Of a stretch of 64,000 nucleotides of DNA, positions 33,381-44,626 are shown piece after piece. The DNA is from Kingdonia uniflora (taxonomy: Eukaryota; Streptophyta; Magnoliopsida; Ranunculales; Circaeasteraceae), in contig JACGCM010002647.1 of assembly GCA_014058105.1 (NCBI GenBank), forward strand, positions 1,798,001 through 1,862,000, in the 5' to 3' direction. The notes under the pieces were generated by a model, which did no database searches, was not told where the DNA came from, and was given only the letters and a program-made list of their open reading frames with translations. How positions within the stretch are numbered: position 1 is the stretch's first letter; every line of letters starts with the position of its first letter. The translations under genes were made by a program, and so were the position numbers.

Positions 33381-33762
33381 AACCTTTACAATTTATAGAA
33401 TGTCAAGGACGAATTCTGTAAAAGCCTACTGTTTGATGTCCAAAACTAAATAGAGCAAAGTAAAATGAAGTCTTGTATGAAATGTTTCCAGCTATAATTT
33501 TCCAACTTGGTCTAAGAAAACTAGAACGAAGCTTTCAAAGGAAAGTCAGATGTAATGAAGGTTATAATGTAGCTTCTAATAAAATCAAACCCAACTAATA
33601 TTGAATATTTCTTTGTGATGAAGGAGCAACTAATATATATTAGAAGCACGGCTGATTTTATTTCATCTAAACTAACATCTTGGGCTCTTCTCAAATAACG
33701 ATTTCTAGAACCCCATTTCAGTTTTTTCATTACATCCTCATTTTAGAACTGAGAGTTTGAGT
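33381..33762. other. Spacer between two pseudogenes
   Basis: No recognised feature. A TATATATT stretch near 33630 is too far from the next ATG to assign as a promoter. Confidence 0.3.
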
Positions 33763-35078
33763 GATGAGAAGAGTTTTATTTGGATTGCTTTGTTTGTGTT
33801 TATTTATTTGTCTTAACGGTATCAACTGTCGAGGCAAGTAAAATACGTCAGTACAAATGGGAGGTGAAGTATGAGTATAAAGCTCAAGATTGTTTTAAGA
33901 AACTAGTGATTACTATCAATGGAAAACCCCTGGGACCATCAATATTAGTATAACAGGGTGATATAGTCATTGTTGAGCTTAAGAACGGTTTGCTAACAGA
34001 GAACGTTGCAATTCATTGGCATGGTATTCCACAGGTATAGTCTAGCTTCCATTTATCTGTGTTTTCTTCTGTTTTTAGATCATTTGATTGATTTATATGT
34101 GAACAAACAGATTGGAAGCCCATGGAGCGATAGAACCGAAGGACTAACTCAATGTCCAATTATGCCCGGAGACACTTTCGTGTATCAATTCGTGGTTGAT
34201 AGAGTATGTTTATTCAGTTTAAACTTCTACATTTAGTCTTATAATTGGCTTCTTTTCGAGCATTCAAAAGATGCTAGATTTTAATATTTGAGGGAAATAT
34301 TGTACAGTCCGGGACATAGTTATACCATGCGCATTATGGAATGCAAAGAGAAACTGGATTATACGGTTCTATACGAGTCTCAGTTCCTGATGGAGTTACA
34401 GAGCCATTCTTGTCTGACTACGACCGTAGCATCATACTTAACGATTGGTACTATAAAACCCCCTTTGAACAAGCAACAGGAGTTTCTTCAATACCCTTTC
34501 AATGGGTTGGAGAGCCTCAGGTAAATTACCGTAAACAGTTGGAAATAGCTTGTGCTTACCCTTTACATAATTTTGGCTTAAGTATTGACTTATGTCTTTG
34601 ATTTAATACGGTTTTTTCAGTCGCTTCTGATACAAGGCAGAGGAAGATTCAACTGCTCTGGTCTGACTTATCCAAGCTTAGAACCCGGTGTTTGTAATGC
34701 AACATTACCCTAATGCTCTCCTTATTTGTTGATAGTCATTCCCGGGAAGACGTACCGGTTAAGGATTGTCAGCTTGACTTCTTTATCTGCGCTTAACTTT
34801 GAAATAGAGGTAACTTTCATAGTTCCCTAGATCACTTTAAGTAAAAATCGCTTATGTAGGAAATTAGTAGTGGTTTTAAGTACATAAATTGGTCTTATTA
34901 TACAGGCCATAACATGACAGTCGTGGAGGCTGACGGGCACTATGTTGAGCCATTCGTGGTAAAGAACTTGAACATTTACTCGGGTGAGACTTGGTAAAGG
35001 CAGACCAAGATCCTTTGAGGAATTACTGGGCGGCTTCTAATGTGATTAGTCAAAAACCCACACTCCCACTGGTCTAGC
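33763..35078 (+). pseudogene. L-ascorbate oxidase (multicopper oxidase) pseudogene, 5' part
   Basis: A hydrophobic signal-like start (MRRVLFGLLCLCLFIC) is followed after a frameshift by RQYKWEVKYEYKAQDCFKK. Next come ENVAIHWHGIPQ (first copper ligands), TEGLTQCPIMPGDTF, then LYHAHYGMQRETGLYGSIRV (HxH ligands). Later blocks are DYDRSIILNDWYYK, LLIQGRGRFNCS, PGKTYRLRI and [14 protein letters not shown]. Exons: 33763-34034, 34111-34203, 34308-34520, 34621-34809, 34906-35078. Stops occur at 33951, 34317 (in place of a Tyr) and about 34711, and there is a small deletion at 34996. The C-terminal cupredoxin domain with the type 1 copper site is missing, so the product would not work. Confidence 0.85.
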
Positions 35079-35100
35079 CATAAGCATAAACTTACAATTT

Positions 35101-35705
35101 ACAACAAAGAGAGTTGTCTGTTTATTAGTTTTCATTGTTGTTTTGTTGCAGGAATTGAAGATCTCTGGATATTTGTCTTCCTCGCCACCTTCAGCCACTT
35201 TATTTGCCTTTTCACTATCAATTCTATCTCATATTATCCAACATTTGAGAATACTGCACGAAGCATAACATGAAGTACTCTCTCATCGTCTTCTTCTATA
35301 GGGTCTTTATCAAAACAACATACGTAGATAGCTTCAAGAGCTTTCTCTGCTCTAAACTCCATGGTGATATCTAGGGCTGCCACTTTCAGCTTTGCTCAAT
35401 TTACAACAAAGAGGGTTGTCTGTTTATTAGTTTTCACTGTTGTCTTGTTGCAGGAATTGAAGATCTCTGGATATATATCTTCCTCGCCACCTTCAACCAC
35501 TTCCTTTGCCTTCTCACTTCCAATTTTATCTATCTCAGATTATCCAACAGTTGGGAATACTGCACGAAGCATGACACGAAGTACTCTCTCATCGTCTTCT
35601 TCTATGGGGTCTTTATCAAAATAACAGACGTAGATAGTTTCGAGAGCTTTCTCTGCTCTAAGCTCCATGGCGATATCTAGGGTTGCCACCTTCAGCTTTG
35701 CTCAC
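35101..35705. repeat. Two tandem copies of a 302-bp segment
   Basis: ACAACAAAGAG occurs at 35101 and 35403, and each copy continues with near-identical sequence ending GCTTTGCTC. On the minus strand both encode the same peptide block, KLKVA.LDI.ME.RAEKALE.IYVC.FDKDPIEEDDERVL. Each copy then runs into a stop after RAVFPTVG or RAVFSNVG. The protein family is not recognised. The block lies immediately after the truncated ascorbate oxidase. Confidence 0.85.
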
Positions 35706-36989
35706 CTCTGCACTCGAATATAACCTTTGGTAAGCTAAGGATTCATTTACACGTGAATGTGTAAAATTAAAACTAAACTAATGACATGCGTGCAAGTTCA
35801 TGGCTCCTGCTGGAAAATAAGTGTATACGATAAAATACATAGTGCATTAGCAACATCGTTCCTAAAGTGCTAACCCAACGGTAGAGAGAGTCAAAATTGC
35901 CTTTCATGTCTTACAGTGATCTTTGGGGGTTCTACTAAACCCTTATCAATAGTTATATCACCTGAGACCTTCCCCTTAAATTAGCAGTTGCACCTAAGAC
36001 CTTAACCTGATCAATCAGGCATCCAGAGACTAAATGTGTAGATATTTTGAGCATACATGTTAGCATTCAGAACAAGTGACACCCTTCAAAATTCATCATG
36101 GCAACTCACGTTGAAATTCAGCTTTTTAATATATTGGTGCCATTTCGAAACACAAGTAGCCAGTAGAACTAGAGGACATCAGATTCCTCATGTCTCCCCT
36201 TATTTACCCAATATATATTTGGTCATGAGGAGACTCAAGTCAAATCCCCTTCAACATTCTAGAGTTTAATTACATTTATATTACATTTATGAAATTAATT
36301 ACATTTATATTTCAAAAGATAATACAAAACCCCATCTTATTCTCAAAAATAACGCGTTTGCACGAGCATATGCGCATGCTTAATTGCTCGTGTATTAAGA
36401 TAGCACATCAAAATGGTGTAAAGGGCTTCTTTTTGCAATATTTACGGCACATTTTAACATAGCTCGTTAATTAACTTCCGCTATATTTGATTTTGTGCCT
36501 ATGATTTTAGAAACCAGAATATTAATAATAGATACGTATAAGTTATTCACATTATTAAGTTATACATTTACGTTAAATGTTTAAATAGTATTATTGTTTT
36601 CTTTAAACTTGAGTATAAGAATGCAGATTAGAACTTCCAGGAGGCACTTTAATTTCTGTTGATCGAAGATAAGAGTTTCTAGTTTTCATTATTCTCTCTA
36701 GTCATTAAGTTATTGATTGTTATAATATGGGGTATGAGATTGTTATTAAATACGAATACGAGAGGTTGGATGATAAGTTGTGATGTTGCAGTAGTATAAG
36801 TTGATGAAAAAAAAAATTGCACTTTACTTGCTTTCCGTGTAGTTGTGGTGTGAAGAATCAAAAGTGTGTGATTGTACAAGTTAACCCAAAACAGTTTAGC
36901 ATGTGCTCTATATAGTAATGTAATGAGTATATTGGAGTAGTAGGTTAAGAAAACAAGTGTAGAAAACACGGAATCAACACGCAAACAAC
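35706..36989. other. Intergenic region upstream of the CML36-like gene
   Basis: No coding sequence is recognised. A short inverted repeat, ACGAGCA ... TGCTCGT, lies at about 36361-36391. The part nearest the gene is AT-rich and probably holds its promoter. Confidence 0.4.
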
Positions 36990-36999
36990 TTTATAAATC
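36990..36999 (+). promoter_or_regulatory. TATA box of the CML36-like gene
   Basis: TTATAAATCC lies about 140 bases before the ATG. It predicts a start site near 37020 and a 5' UTR of about 115 bases rich in C and T. Confidence 0.5.
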
Positions 37000-37134
37000 C
37001 TCTAAAGCCTGCTACGAACCTTCCACGAAGCTCACTATGAACTTCCCACTTACCACCGTTTCTCCACCATTTAACAACCCCTCTCTTTCCTCTCAATCTC
37101 AACTCCACCATCGTCTCCAGCAGTAACACTCATC

Positions 37135-37740
37135 ATGAAGTTAACACAACTTCTCTTCCGCGCCTCCAAAAAAACCCGATCCGTCTCCCGATCCGACCCG
37201 CTTTCTTTCAGCTCCGGATCCTCCTCTGACCTCCCCACCACCCCCAATAGTGTTCTAATCAAATCAAAATCTCACGATATATCGTCACTTGATTTCTCCT
37301 CCGAGATTAATTACCAACTTGAACAAGCCTTTAAGCTTATTGATAAGGATGGTGACGGGAAGATAAATAGGCGAGAACTTGAAATGTTGTTGAGCCGAGT
37401 TGGTCCCGAGCCGCCGAGCCAAGAAGAGCTCACTTTGATGTTGACGGAAATTGATCGAGATGGGGATGGGTGTATTAGTTTGGAGGAGTTTAGCGCGATC
37501 AGTTCGGCTTTCGAGCCGGCTTGTGGATCGGAATTGCGTGACGTGTTTAATTTCTTTGATGCGGATCGTAACGGAAAAATATCGGCTGAGGAATTGAGAG
37601 GAGTGTTTGAAGCAATTGGAGATGACAAGTGCACGTTAGAGGATTGTAGGCGTATGATAGCAGTAGTTGATAGTGATTGTGATGGGTTTGTGTGTTTCCG
37701 GGATTTTTCTCGTTTGATGGAACAACAAGAGAGACTCTAG
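37135..37740 (+). CDS. Calmodulin-like protein, CML35/36 type
   Basis: This intact, intronless frame of 201 codons encodes an EF-hand calcium sensor. A basic Ser-rich N-terminus (residues 1-50) precedes four EF-hands with loops at D70-E81, D107-E118, D142-E153 and D179-D190. Loops 1 to 3 are canonical. The last (DSDCDGFVCFRD) has Asp instead of Glu at position 12, which usually lowers affinity or favours Mg. The strings FKLIDKDGDGKINRREL, FFDADRNGKIS and ERL-terminal helix, with GDDKCTLEDCRRMI between EF3 and EF4, match the CML35/CML36 branch. The start is the first ATG after a TATA box and a short CT-rich leader. It lies directly left of a Harbinger element. Confidence 0.92.
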   Translation: MKLTQLLFRASKKTRSVSRSDPLSFSSGSSSDLPTTPNSVLIKSKSHDISSLDFSSEINYQLEQAFKLIDKDGDGKINRRELEMLLSRVGPEPPSQEELTLMLTEIDRDGDGCISLEEFSAISSAFEPACGSELRDVFNFFDADRNGKISAEELRGVFEAIGDDKCTLEDCRRMIAVVDSDCDGFVCFRDFSRLMEQQERL

Positions 37741-37874
37741 AATATCAACGGTTGAGAATCAATCAGTAATAATAATACTAAATGCAAGAATTGTGTATGT
37801 ATAATAATATACTTGGAGATTTGCAATTTACGATGAGATTCTTAACTAATTTTAGTACACCAAGCGAGGTGTTA

Positions 37875-37902
37875 GAGCATCTCCAACAGTGCCTGATTGA
37901 CT
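37875..37902. repeat. Left terminal inverted repeat of the Harbinger element
   Basis: GAGCATCTCCAACAGTGCCTGATTGAC, about 27 bases, pairs with the right end with two mismatches. TTA precedes it. Confidence 0.92.
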
Positions 37903-37915
37903 CCCTTTGAGTCTC

Positions 37916-37964
37916 AAAATCCAAGACTCGGTCTTGGATTTCAAAACCGAGTCTTGGATTTTTA
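37916..37964. repeat. Subterminal inverted repeat in the Harbinger left end
   Basis: AAAATCCAAGACTCGGT and its complement form a perfect 17-base stem separated by about a dozen bases. The right end carries a similar AATCCAAGTCAG arrangement. Confidence 0.75.
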
Positions 37965-38301
37965 AGTAGCGATTAGGCTCCCAAGTGTTGTGCGCCTGTT
38001 TTGTTATTAAACAGTTGCCTAAGTTAAAAATAATAATTAATTAGGCACCCAAATCTTAGGCGTCTGTTGCACTGAGTAAATTCGTTGAAGCTTCCAAAAC
38101 TAAATTATTTCTTCTCTTTATCACTTTTTCAAAAACCATTTCCCTCTCTTCACCACTTCAACAAAAACCGGGATTAAGGTTGATCTCTCAATGTAAGCTT
38201 TTGTTTAATTTTATCATATTCATTTTAATTTTCTAGATGTTTATATTCAAGGGTTTTAAGTTTTTCATCTTAAATAATTCTTCATATATGCAAATTATTA
38301 T

Positions 38302-39703
38302 ATGAGTTCTTCGAATCCAACGCAAGAGAATGATTCCAATACCGAGCGTAATTTGAATGAACCCAACAATTTTGGACAACAACAAATTCTACCTAATTGG
38401 TTTCAATTCACTCATTCCCCTCAATCATCTCAATCACAACAATTTTAATCTTTTAACTCGCCCAACAATTGGATACAACCTTCTCAACCTTTCATAGCAC
38501 CCAATAATTGGGGACAACCCTCTCAATTCGTCATTCCCACTCAATTCCAACATCCTTCTTCATTTGCCAATTTGTCACAACCTCAATTATCTCAATCATC
38601 TCAATCATATGGTACTCAACCGGTTCACTTATCTCAATCTGAAGACGTGGGGGTTGTTGAAAGACAAAAAGGCAAAAGCAGACGTCACTCGACCAAGACA
38701 ACTACCAATGCAGGGGGGAGGGGGTCTCAGTTGTTGAAATGGACGGGTATTCAAAACAAAAATCTTGCAAAAGCTTGGGTTTATGTCTCGGAGGATAGAA
38801 TCAAAGCAACAACCAACAACTTGATTTTTTTAGGAGTCGGTTTTGGATGCATTTCATGAATTTTGTCAAGAGGAGGGTGAACGGGTTAAACGTACAGTTT
38901 CATCTTTAAAAAATCATTGGTCGGATATGAATCGTGGTTGCAAGGTTTATGGGAGTTGTTTGAAAAGTGCGATGCAAGGTCCCATAAGCGGTATGCAACA
39001 AGAAAATTTGGGAAGTAATTCAACATTTGTCATTACGAATTATAAACTATTTTTACCAAAATTATGCATTTTATTATTATTTTAATCTATTTTATAGGAC
39101 GATGCCGCGAAAACGATGTATGAAGCACGTGGCAAAGGCAAATGGTCGTATAAAGATGTTTATGAAGTTTTAAGTGCTCATCAATGTTGTAAAATATTGC
39201 AAGACCAACACCCGGACATGTTAGCTCGCAATGTGCGAATGAAGCAAACATCAAATTCTAGCCCTGGAACGTCTACTCCGGCAACACCTGATACACCCGT
39301 TAGCTCCAATAACGACTCTCCAGTACTTGTCACGGATGAGGAGACGGAATGTCCCGGCGGTGTCAAAAGTGCTAAACAAAAGGAAAGGAATGAAAGAAGA
39401 CAAAATCGGTTGATTGAACGCCAAAATGCACTTATTAGTCGTCTTGACCGAATTGATAAAAAGAAAGAAGAGTATATTGTCGAGAGAGATAAGAAGAAAG
39501 AAGAAATAGATGCCCGCATAATGGAGTTAAGAGAAAGGAAGACAAAGGTTGTGGTAAATTTAGAAGCTCAATTTCAAGCCCAAAACGATCAAAAGGTGAT
39601 GACGATGGACATGTCTACTTTGGACGACACTCAAAAGATTTTTTGGGATGCACAACGTAATGCGGTTATGGCGAGATTGTTTCAAGCTAATAATAATATC
39701 TAA
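38302..39703 (+). pseudogene. Harbinger ORF1, Myb/SANT-like DNA-binding protein
   Basis: Starts MSSSNPTQEND, with a Gln/Ser-rich N-terminus. A trihelix-type block follows, KAWVYVSED, then RTVSSLKNHWSDMNRGCKVY. An intron of about 80 bases (39018-39097) precedes the C-terminal exon (KWSYKDVYEVLSAH ... ERRQNRLIERQNALISRLDR and a coiled coil). PIF/Harbinger ORF1 proteins of this kind bind DNA and help the transposase into the nucleus. A TAA at 38446 and a frameshift near 38835 interrupt it. Confidence 0.8.
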
Positions 39704-39979
39704 AATGCTCTAGCTGAAGAATCTTATTTTGGAAGTTTGGTAGTATTTTAGTGATTCTTGTTTAAGAAGTTTGGTTGTACTTTGTTTAAAAACTTTGTTT
39801 AAGTTTGGTTGTATTTTGTTTAAATTCTTGTTTAAGAAGTTTATCTGGATTTAAGAAGTTTGGTAATTTTAAATAATAGAATCTGTTTGAAAAATTGTAG
39901 TTTTTTAATTATTTGTTATTTGAATTTATATTGAAATAAAAATAAATTTTTTAAAATAAATTTTAAATAATTGAAAATG

Positions 39980-41310
39980 CTAGTTGTTTCCCTGATGCTT
40001 CCACAAATGCTTAATGAGATCATTTTGAAGTGTCTTATACCTGTCCGAACTTGTCATTTTATCGTACTTCGTAATGTATCCTTGTAAAGTGACTTCTTCC
40101 CGATTCGAGTCAATTGGCTGAGGGTCTACGACAAAGTGCTCGGTCAATATGCTTACTCCGTACCTATTGCGTTCTTCCTTGACGATCATGTTATGCATAA
40201 TTATACATGTTTGCATTATTTTACGCAGGGTTTTGGGTGACCAACATCTTGCCGGACCTTTCACAATTGCAAATCGAAATTAAAGCACACCGAAAGCTCG
40301 TTCTACGTCTTTTCGATATGACTCTTGTTGCTTGGCAAAATATTTCTCTGCATTACCTCGGGGAAATCGTAAGGTTTGAACAAGCGTTGCCCATTTCGGA
40401 TATATACCATCCGCCAAGTAGTAGCCCATGTCGTATAGTTTTCCATCGACTTCAAAGTTGCAAGGTGGAGAACGACCAAGACAAAGATCTCGAAAGAGAT
40501 GTGATTGATCAAGAACATTTACGTCGTTGTTGGAGCCAGGCATTCCAAAAAAACAATGTCATATCCATAAATCAAAGATGCCACCGTTTCCAAAATGATT
40601 GTTGGTGTTTTCTTATTCCCCGTGTATTGACCCGCCCAAGCCGTGGGGCAATTTTTCCACTCCTAATGCATGCAATCCTAACTACCTAGCATGCCGGGAA
40701 ATCCACGCTCGGCAACGTACAACAACCGTTGTATATCCTCCGGAGTTGGCGATCTCAAATACTCCGCACCGAATTGCCCGATCATTGCATTACAAAATCT
40801 CTTAACGGACTCAATGGCCGTGCTCTCTGCAACTCGAGAATATTCATCACAGCTGTCTGCCGACACTCCATATGCAAACATACGAAATACCGCCGTAAGT
40901 TTTTGATGATGCGATAAACCCAAAACATTTGCACAATTTCGCTTCCGAGCGAAAAACTTATCATAAGCAACCACCGCATCCAAAATACGATCGAAAAGTC
41001 CTCGGCTCATACGGAATCTTCGACGGAATTTCACACTTCCGAATGTGTTTTGATCACGGAAGTAGTCGTGCATGAGCAACTTATTCCAAAGAACACGTGA
41101 GCGATTTATGGTTTTACGCCCGACAACCGAACCAACACGAGTTCTTAAAGATTTCGCCTCTTCTAATTCTTCAATTTCATATTCAAGAATCAATATCTCC
41201 ATCTTAATCTCATCAATAACGTCGTCATTACTATAATAGGTTGAAGATCGATCTTCCTCTTCAGATGAAGAATCGATGAAAATATCAAGAGCCGCCTCGA
41301 AATTCATCAC
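39980..41310 (-). pseudogene. Harbinger ORF2, DDE transposase
   Basis: N-terminal block MMNFEAALDIFID ... SGKFRRRFRMSRGLFDRI is followed by GLSHHQKLTAVFRMFAYG. The first catalytic Asp lies in S.DCMH.EW (40670), the second in GSNNDVNVLDQS (40530), and the Glu in ERAFGVL (40290). C-terminal block: WSPKTLRKIMQTCIIMHNMIVKEERN. All three acidic residues are retained, but two nonsense codons near 40675 and frameshifts near 40580 and 40285 disable it. It would cut and paste the element at TTA/TAA sites. Confidence 0.88.
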
Positions 41311-41472
41311 AACAGTAAAATTGTAACTAAGAGAATATCGGAATTGGTTTTTGGATAATATGAGGTGTGAGGATTGGCTTATAGATGTATTTCACAATTT
41401 ATAGTCATCACGGACAAAATATAGCCGTTACTAACAAATATAGCCGTTGGGAGAAGAAAAAATTATACTCAG

Positions 41473-41502
41473 CTCAACAGGCGCCTGTTGCGCTGAGTAA
41501 TT
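41473..41502. repeat. 30-bp palindrome inside the Harbinger element
   Basis: CTCAGCTCAACAGGC and GCCTGTTGCGCTGAG are inverted repeats with one mismatched pair around GGCGCC. The same half-motif, AGGCG(C/T)CTGTTGC(G/A)CTGAGTAA, occurs near the left end (38060) and, inverted, near the right end (44430). The palindrome lies just between the transposase start and the end of the mobile-domain gene. Confidence 0.85.
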
Positions 41503-41707
41503 TTTTTTTTCCTTGAATCTTGTAAATTGCAATGAAAACAAAGAGGGATAGACGACAACATCCATTAACACAATATTGTAATTTGTAAAGTGTAAATTGC
41601 ATAAGAATAAACAAAATATTCCATTAAAATCAAAAGATTCTTTTACAACACATTATCCAACATTAAACAACACTAAACGAACGATCCCCATCAACACCCA
41701 TACAACA

Positions 41708-43911
41708 CTAAATAAAAGATCTCCGGCTACATTTTGATCGTCGGGGAAGAGCGGCCCTATCTTCAGATGTCCTTCCCCGCGAACCCCTCCCATGTGAAGT
41801 CCCCGCTTGAGAAGTTCCCGCTTCACCTTCGTCATCTTCCCATTCGACTTCAATCCCCTGAAACATAAAAAATAAGAATATTAATTACGGACAAAACGGA
41901 AAATATTAATTAAACAGAAAATATATCAAAAGATTCCTTTAAACAACTTACTTGTCCATCTAAATATTCATTCAATTGGGAAAGGCGGCCCTCTGCACGT
42001 CTCAAGTTCGCCGTCAAATGTGTAATATGACTCTCGTCATGAAGGTGTTGAGCCTGCAAATCTAATGTCATATCAAGTGTAAGCTTCCGCATACCCTCAG
42101 TCATAGTGAAAAAATCATATCCTGTTGGCACGTCTATAGTAGAGGTCATAGCACTAGAGGGAATGGTATGCCACATGGTCCCATGTGGCGACCCTAACTC
42201 CATAGTCCATCCAGGGTAATCACCAAACTGTGGGGAAGGGATTTGTGTCTCCAGAGTAAAAATATCTGCAGTGGGAATCTCAGCATGTAGAAAGGTAACT
42301 CCGCCTGTCAAAGCACCAGGGCCTGGGATGTCAATGTTTTCACACCTCGCAATATCTGACATGATTGCACCATGTGAAACATGCTTCCAATAGGCATCAT
42401 AGTCGACATGGTGACCCACTATATAATGTTGTGCTTCGATCCAGCCCGCTTCTCGGAGGGGAGTAACCAAATTATCAGTCGGGAAGCAATGGAGTTTCTC
42501 TGGAGGGTCGCACGGTACTACACGATGCTCTAGTTGAGCCCAACAACGGTCCCCAAGATACCACTCGTATCCACCAAATGGGCACTGCAGGAGTATTCTT
42601 TTACGACTGATATTACCGGCGATGACTACATCCCTCTTTAGTGCATCTTTCATATTTCTAAAATGGTCTCATTGTATGTTATTGATTGTACGCAAATCCA
42701 GTTGTTGCCTCATCGGTGCTAGATGATGCTTCGCCTTATTTCTCATAAATTTTTGTCTTGTAGTTTGCCAGGCTAACATCCTTGGGTAAAAATCATCCAA
42801 TCTATTATCTATCAATATATGATAGCCTATCTGACAATACTCGTAGCAATGATACTGCATAAGATACAAACAAATATTAATTATCCAAATAATCTTAAAT
42901 TCCAAAAAAATAAATAACTAGAACTATTAAATAAAAATATTCTACCTCAATCAATTGAAAAAGGCCGCCGGTGTAGTATAGATGCCCTAATATAGCGGAG
43001 CCGAAGTCTATCGTATAAGTCTTGTTTTCTAAGATGGCAAGTGGACCTATCAACTCTAGTCGAGCCCAGCTCTTCGAGTTCCCAAATAAGACACCTCCAA
43101 AGTACAATAACATAAATGCTCTAAAGATTACTTTGATATTACCCTTATCGTTGAAGTCTACTCTTGTATGGTCAAGGTAAGTCTCGAGGTGAGCAAAACT
43201 AGCACATATTTTTTCATAATCTTTAAACTCTATTGTGGGAAAAATTGTTAAGGCCTTACCGTATTCCGTGCAAAAGTCTTCAAATATTATCGGCTCTCCT
43301 ATCCCGATACCTATCCCGGTAAGCACAGTAAAATCTCTAGGAGTGATCCCTAACTCTCCACAAGGTAGGTGAAATGTGTGAGTGCTTGGCTACCAACGCT
43401 CAATTGGTTGTCTCCATTCCCAATTTTACAATCAAATACACTCATCAAATTGGTAGCCTTTAATTTCTGCTTCAAGTGAGGTACCTTTATAAGTCTCAAG
43501 TAGATTTCACGGAGCTTGGCTAAAATGGATCGACATTTAAATCCAACTCGAGCCTGTAAAGGCATTAATAAACTCAAATAAGAATATCTAAATTAAATTC
43601 TACTGGAAGTAAATAATTTGAAATAAGTATAAAACCAATCATTTATTAATTTGCGTTATTTCAACTTACCGATGTAGTAGCAATCGATGTGGACAAATGA
43701 CCATTCTCATCCGGTTGTGTGAGTTGCCGAAAATCACCCGGTCCATAATATTCTGGAAGAGGTGGAGGAGGTTCAGTGGAAATATTCAGAACTTCCTAAA
43801 ACCCGACTTTCTATTTTTAGCAGATAAAAAACGCAATTGGGAAACTTTACATTCGTCATATTCTTCATCTTCATCGCTTGATTCGGTATATTCTTCCTCT
43901 TCTGACGACAT
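41708..43911 (-). pseudogene. Plant mobile domain (PMD) gene inside a Harbinger element
   Basis: Four exons with canonical splice sites: 43911-43670, 43553-42946, 42854-41952 and 41857-41708, about 634 codons in total. Exon 1 starts MSSEEEEYTESSDED and contains EPPPPLPEYYGPGDF. Exon 2 has THTFHLPCGELGITPRDF, LTGIGIGIGEPI and FRAFMLLYFGGVLF ... FGSAILGHLYYTGG, which follow the PMD pattern. Exon 3 continues YHCYEYCQIGYHI and CPFGGYEWYLGDRCW, then a helical C-terminus. Exon 4 is a Glu then Arg/Ser-rich tail. Damage: frameshifts near 43790 and 43350 and one TGA in place of Trp near 42674. PMD proteins such as MAIN act in silencing and cell maintenance, and the domain is also known from transposons. 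The role here is unknown. Confidence 0.75.
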
Positions 43912-44424
43912 TGCCAAATCCTGCATTAATAAACACATATTAATTTATATAAATACCATCACAATACTTAGGCAATATGAAGTATTAAATCAATCAGAGG
44001 GTGTAAAATTCTTATCAACATAATGTTAAATTCTATTAAAGCACCAAGGCGCGTTCGTCGTTTTTAAATTCATTTTCTACACAATACCCTATTTTCAACA
44101 CATTGGAGTAAAACTTTGGGATGCAAGAGGAGTGGAAATTGGGGATTTCAACACTATGACAGCCAAATTCAATCAATACTCCACCAAAAAATCACAATTT
44201 TGGGAAAAAATTACAATACCCTAAAATACACCAAGAATCACAAAATCAAATAATACCCTAAATTAACAAGTAAGAAAGTGTTGGATTTGATATAATCTTG
44301 CGCGCATTACGCCAAGGAAATTCAAATTAAATATGTGTATAGAGAGAGAAAGAGATACCTGAAGAGAGGAGATACTCTAGTTGGGCAAAAATTAGACAAA
44401 GAGAAACAACAGTTCGTAGCTTTT

Positions 44425-44545
44425 GACTCAGTGGAACAGGCGCCTAAGACTTAGGCGCCTGATTTTTTTTATAAATTAAAACAGGCGCCTAAGTGTTATG
44501 CGCTTATTTAAAATATAAACGGGCGCCCAAGTGTTATGCGCCTAT
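44425..44545. repeat. Subterminal GGCGCC palindrome cluster, Harbinger right end
   Basis: AGGCGCCTAAGACTTAGGCGCCT is a near-perfect palindrome, followed by further CAGGCGCCTAAG and GGGCGCCCAAG copies. The left subterminal region has diverged copies (about 37990-38070). These are candidate transposase-binding sites. Confidence 0.75.
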
Positions 44546-44626
44546 TTGAATTAGTTTAAAATCCAAGTCAGGCACTCTTGAAAGAAATTGCGTCTGGCTG
44601 ACTTGGATTTCCCTTTTTTGCATCCA

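Noticed and set aside
36361..36391. Short hairpin as a possible Helitron 3' end for the fragment cluster
   Set aside because: The stem is only 7 bases and no CTRR follows it.
39181..39519. 112-codon Ser-rich minus-strand frame
   Set aside because: Complement of the Harbinger ORF1 coiled-coil exon.
40207..40689. 160-codon plus-strand frame
   Set aside because: Antisense of the Harbinger transposase DDE region, which shows the real motifs.
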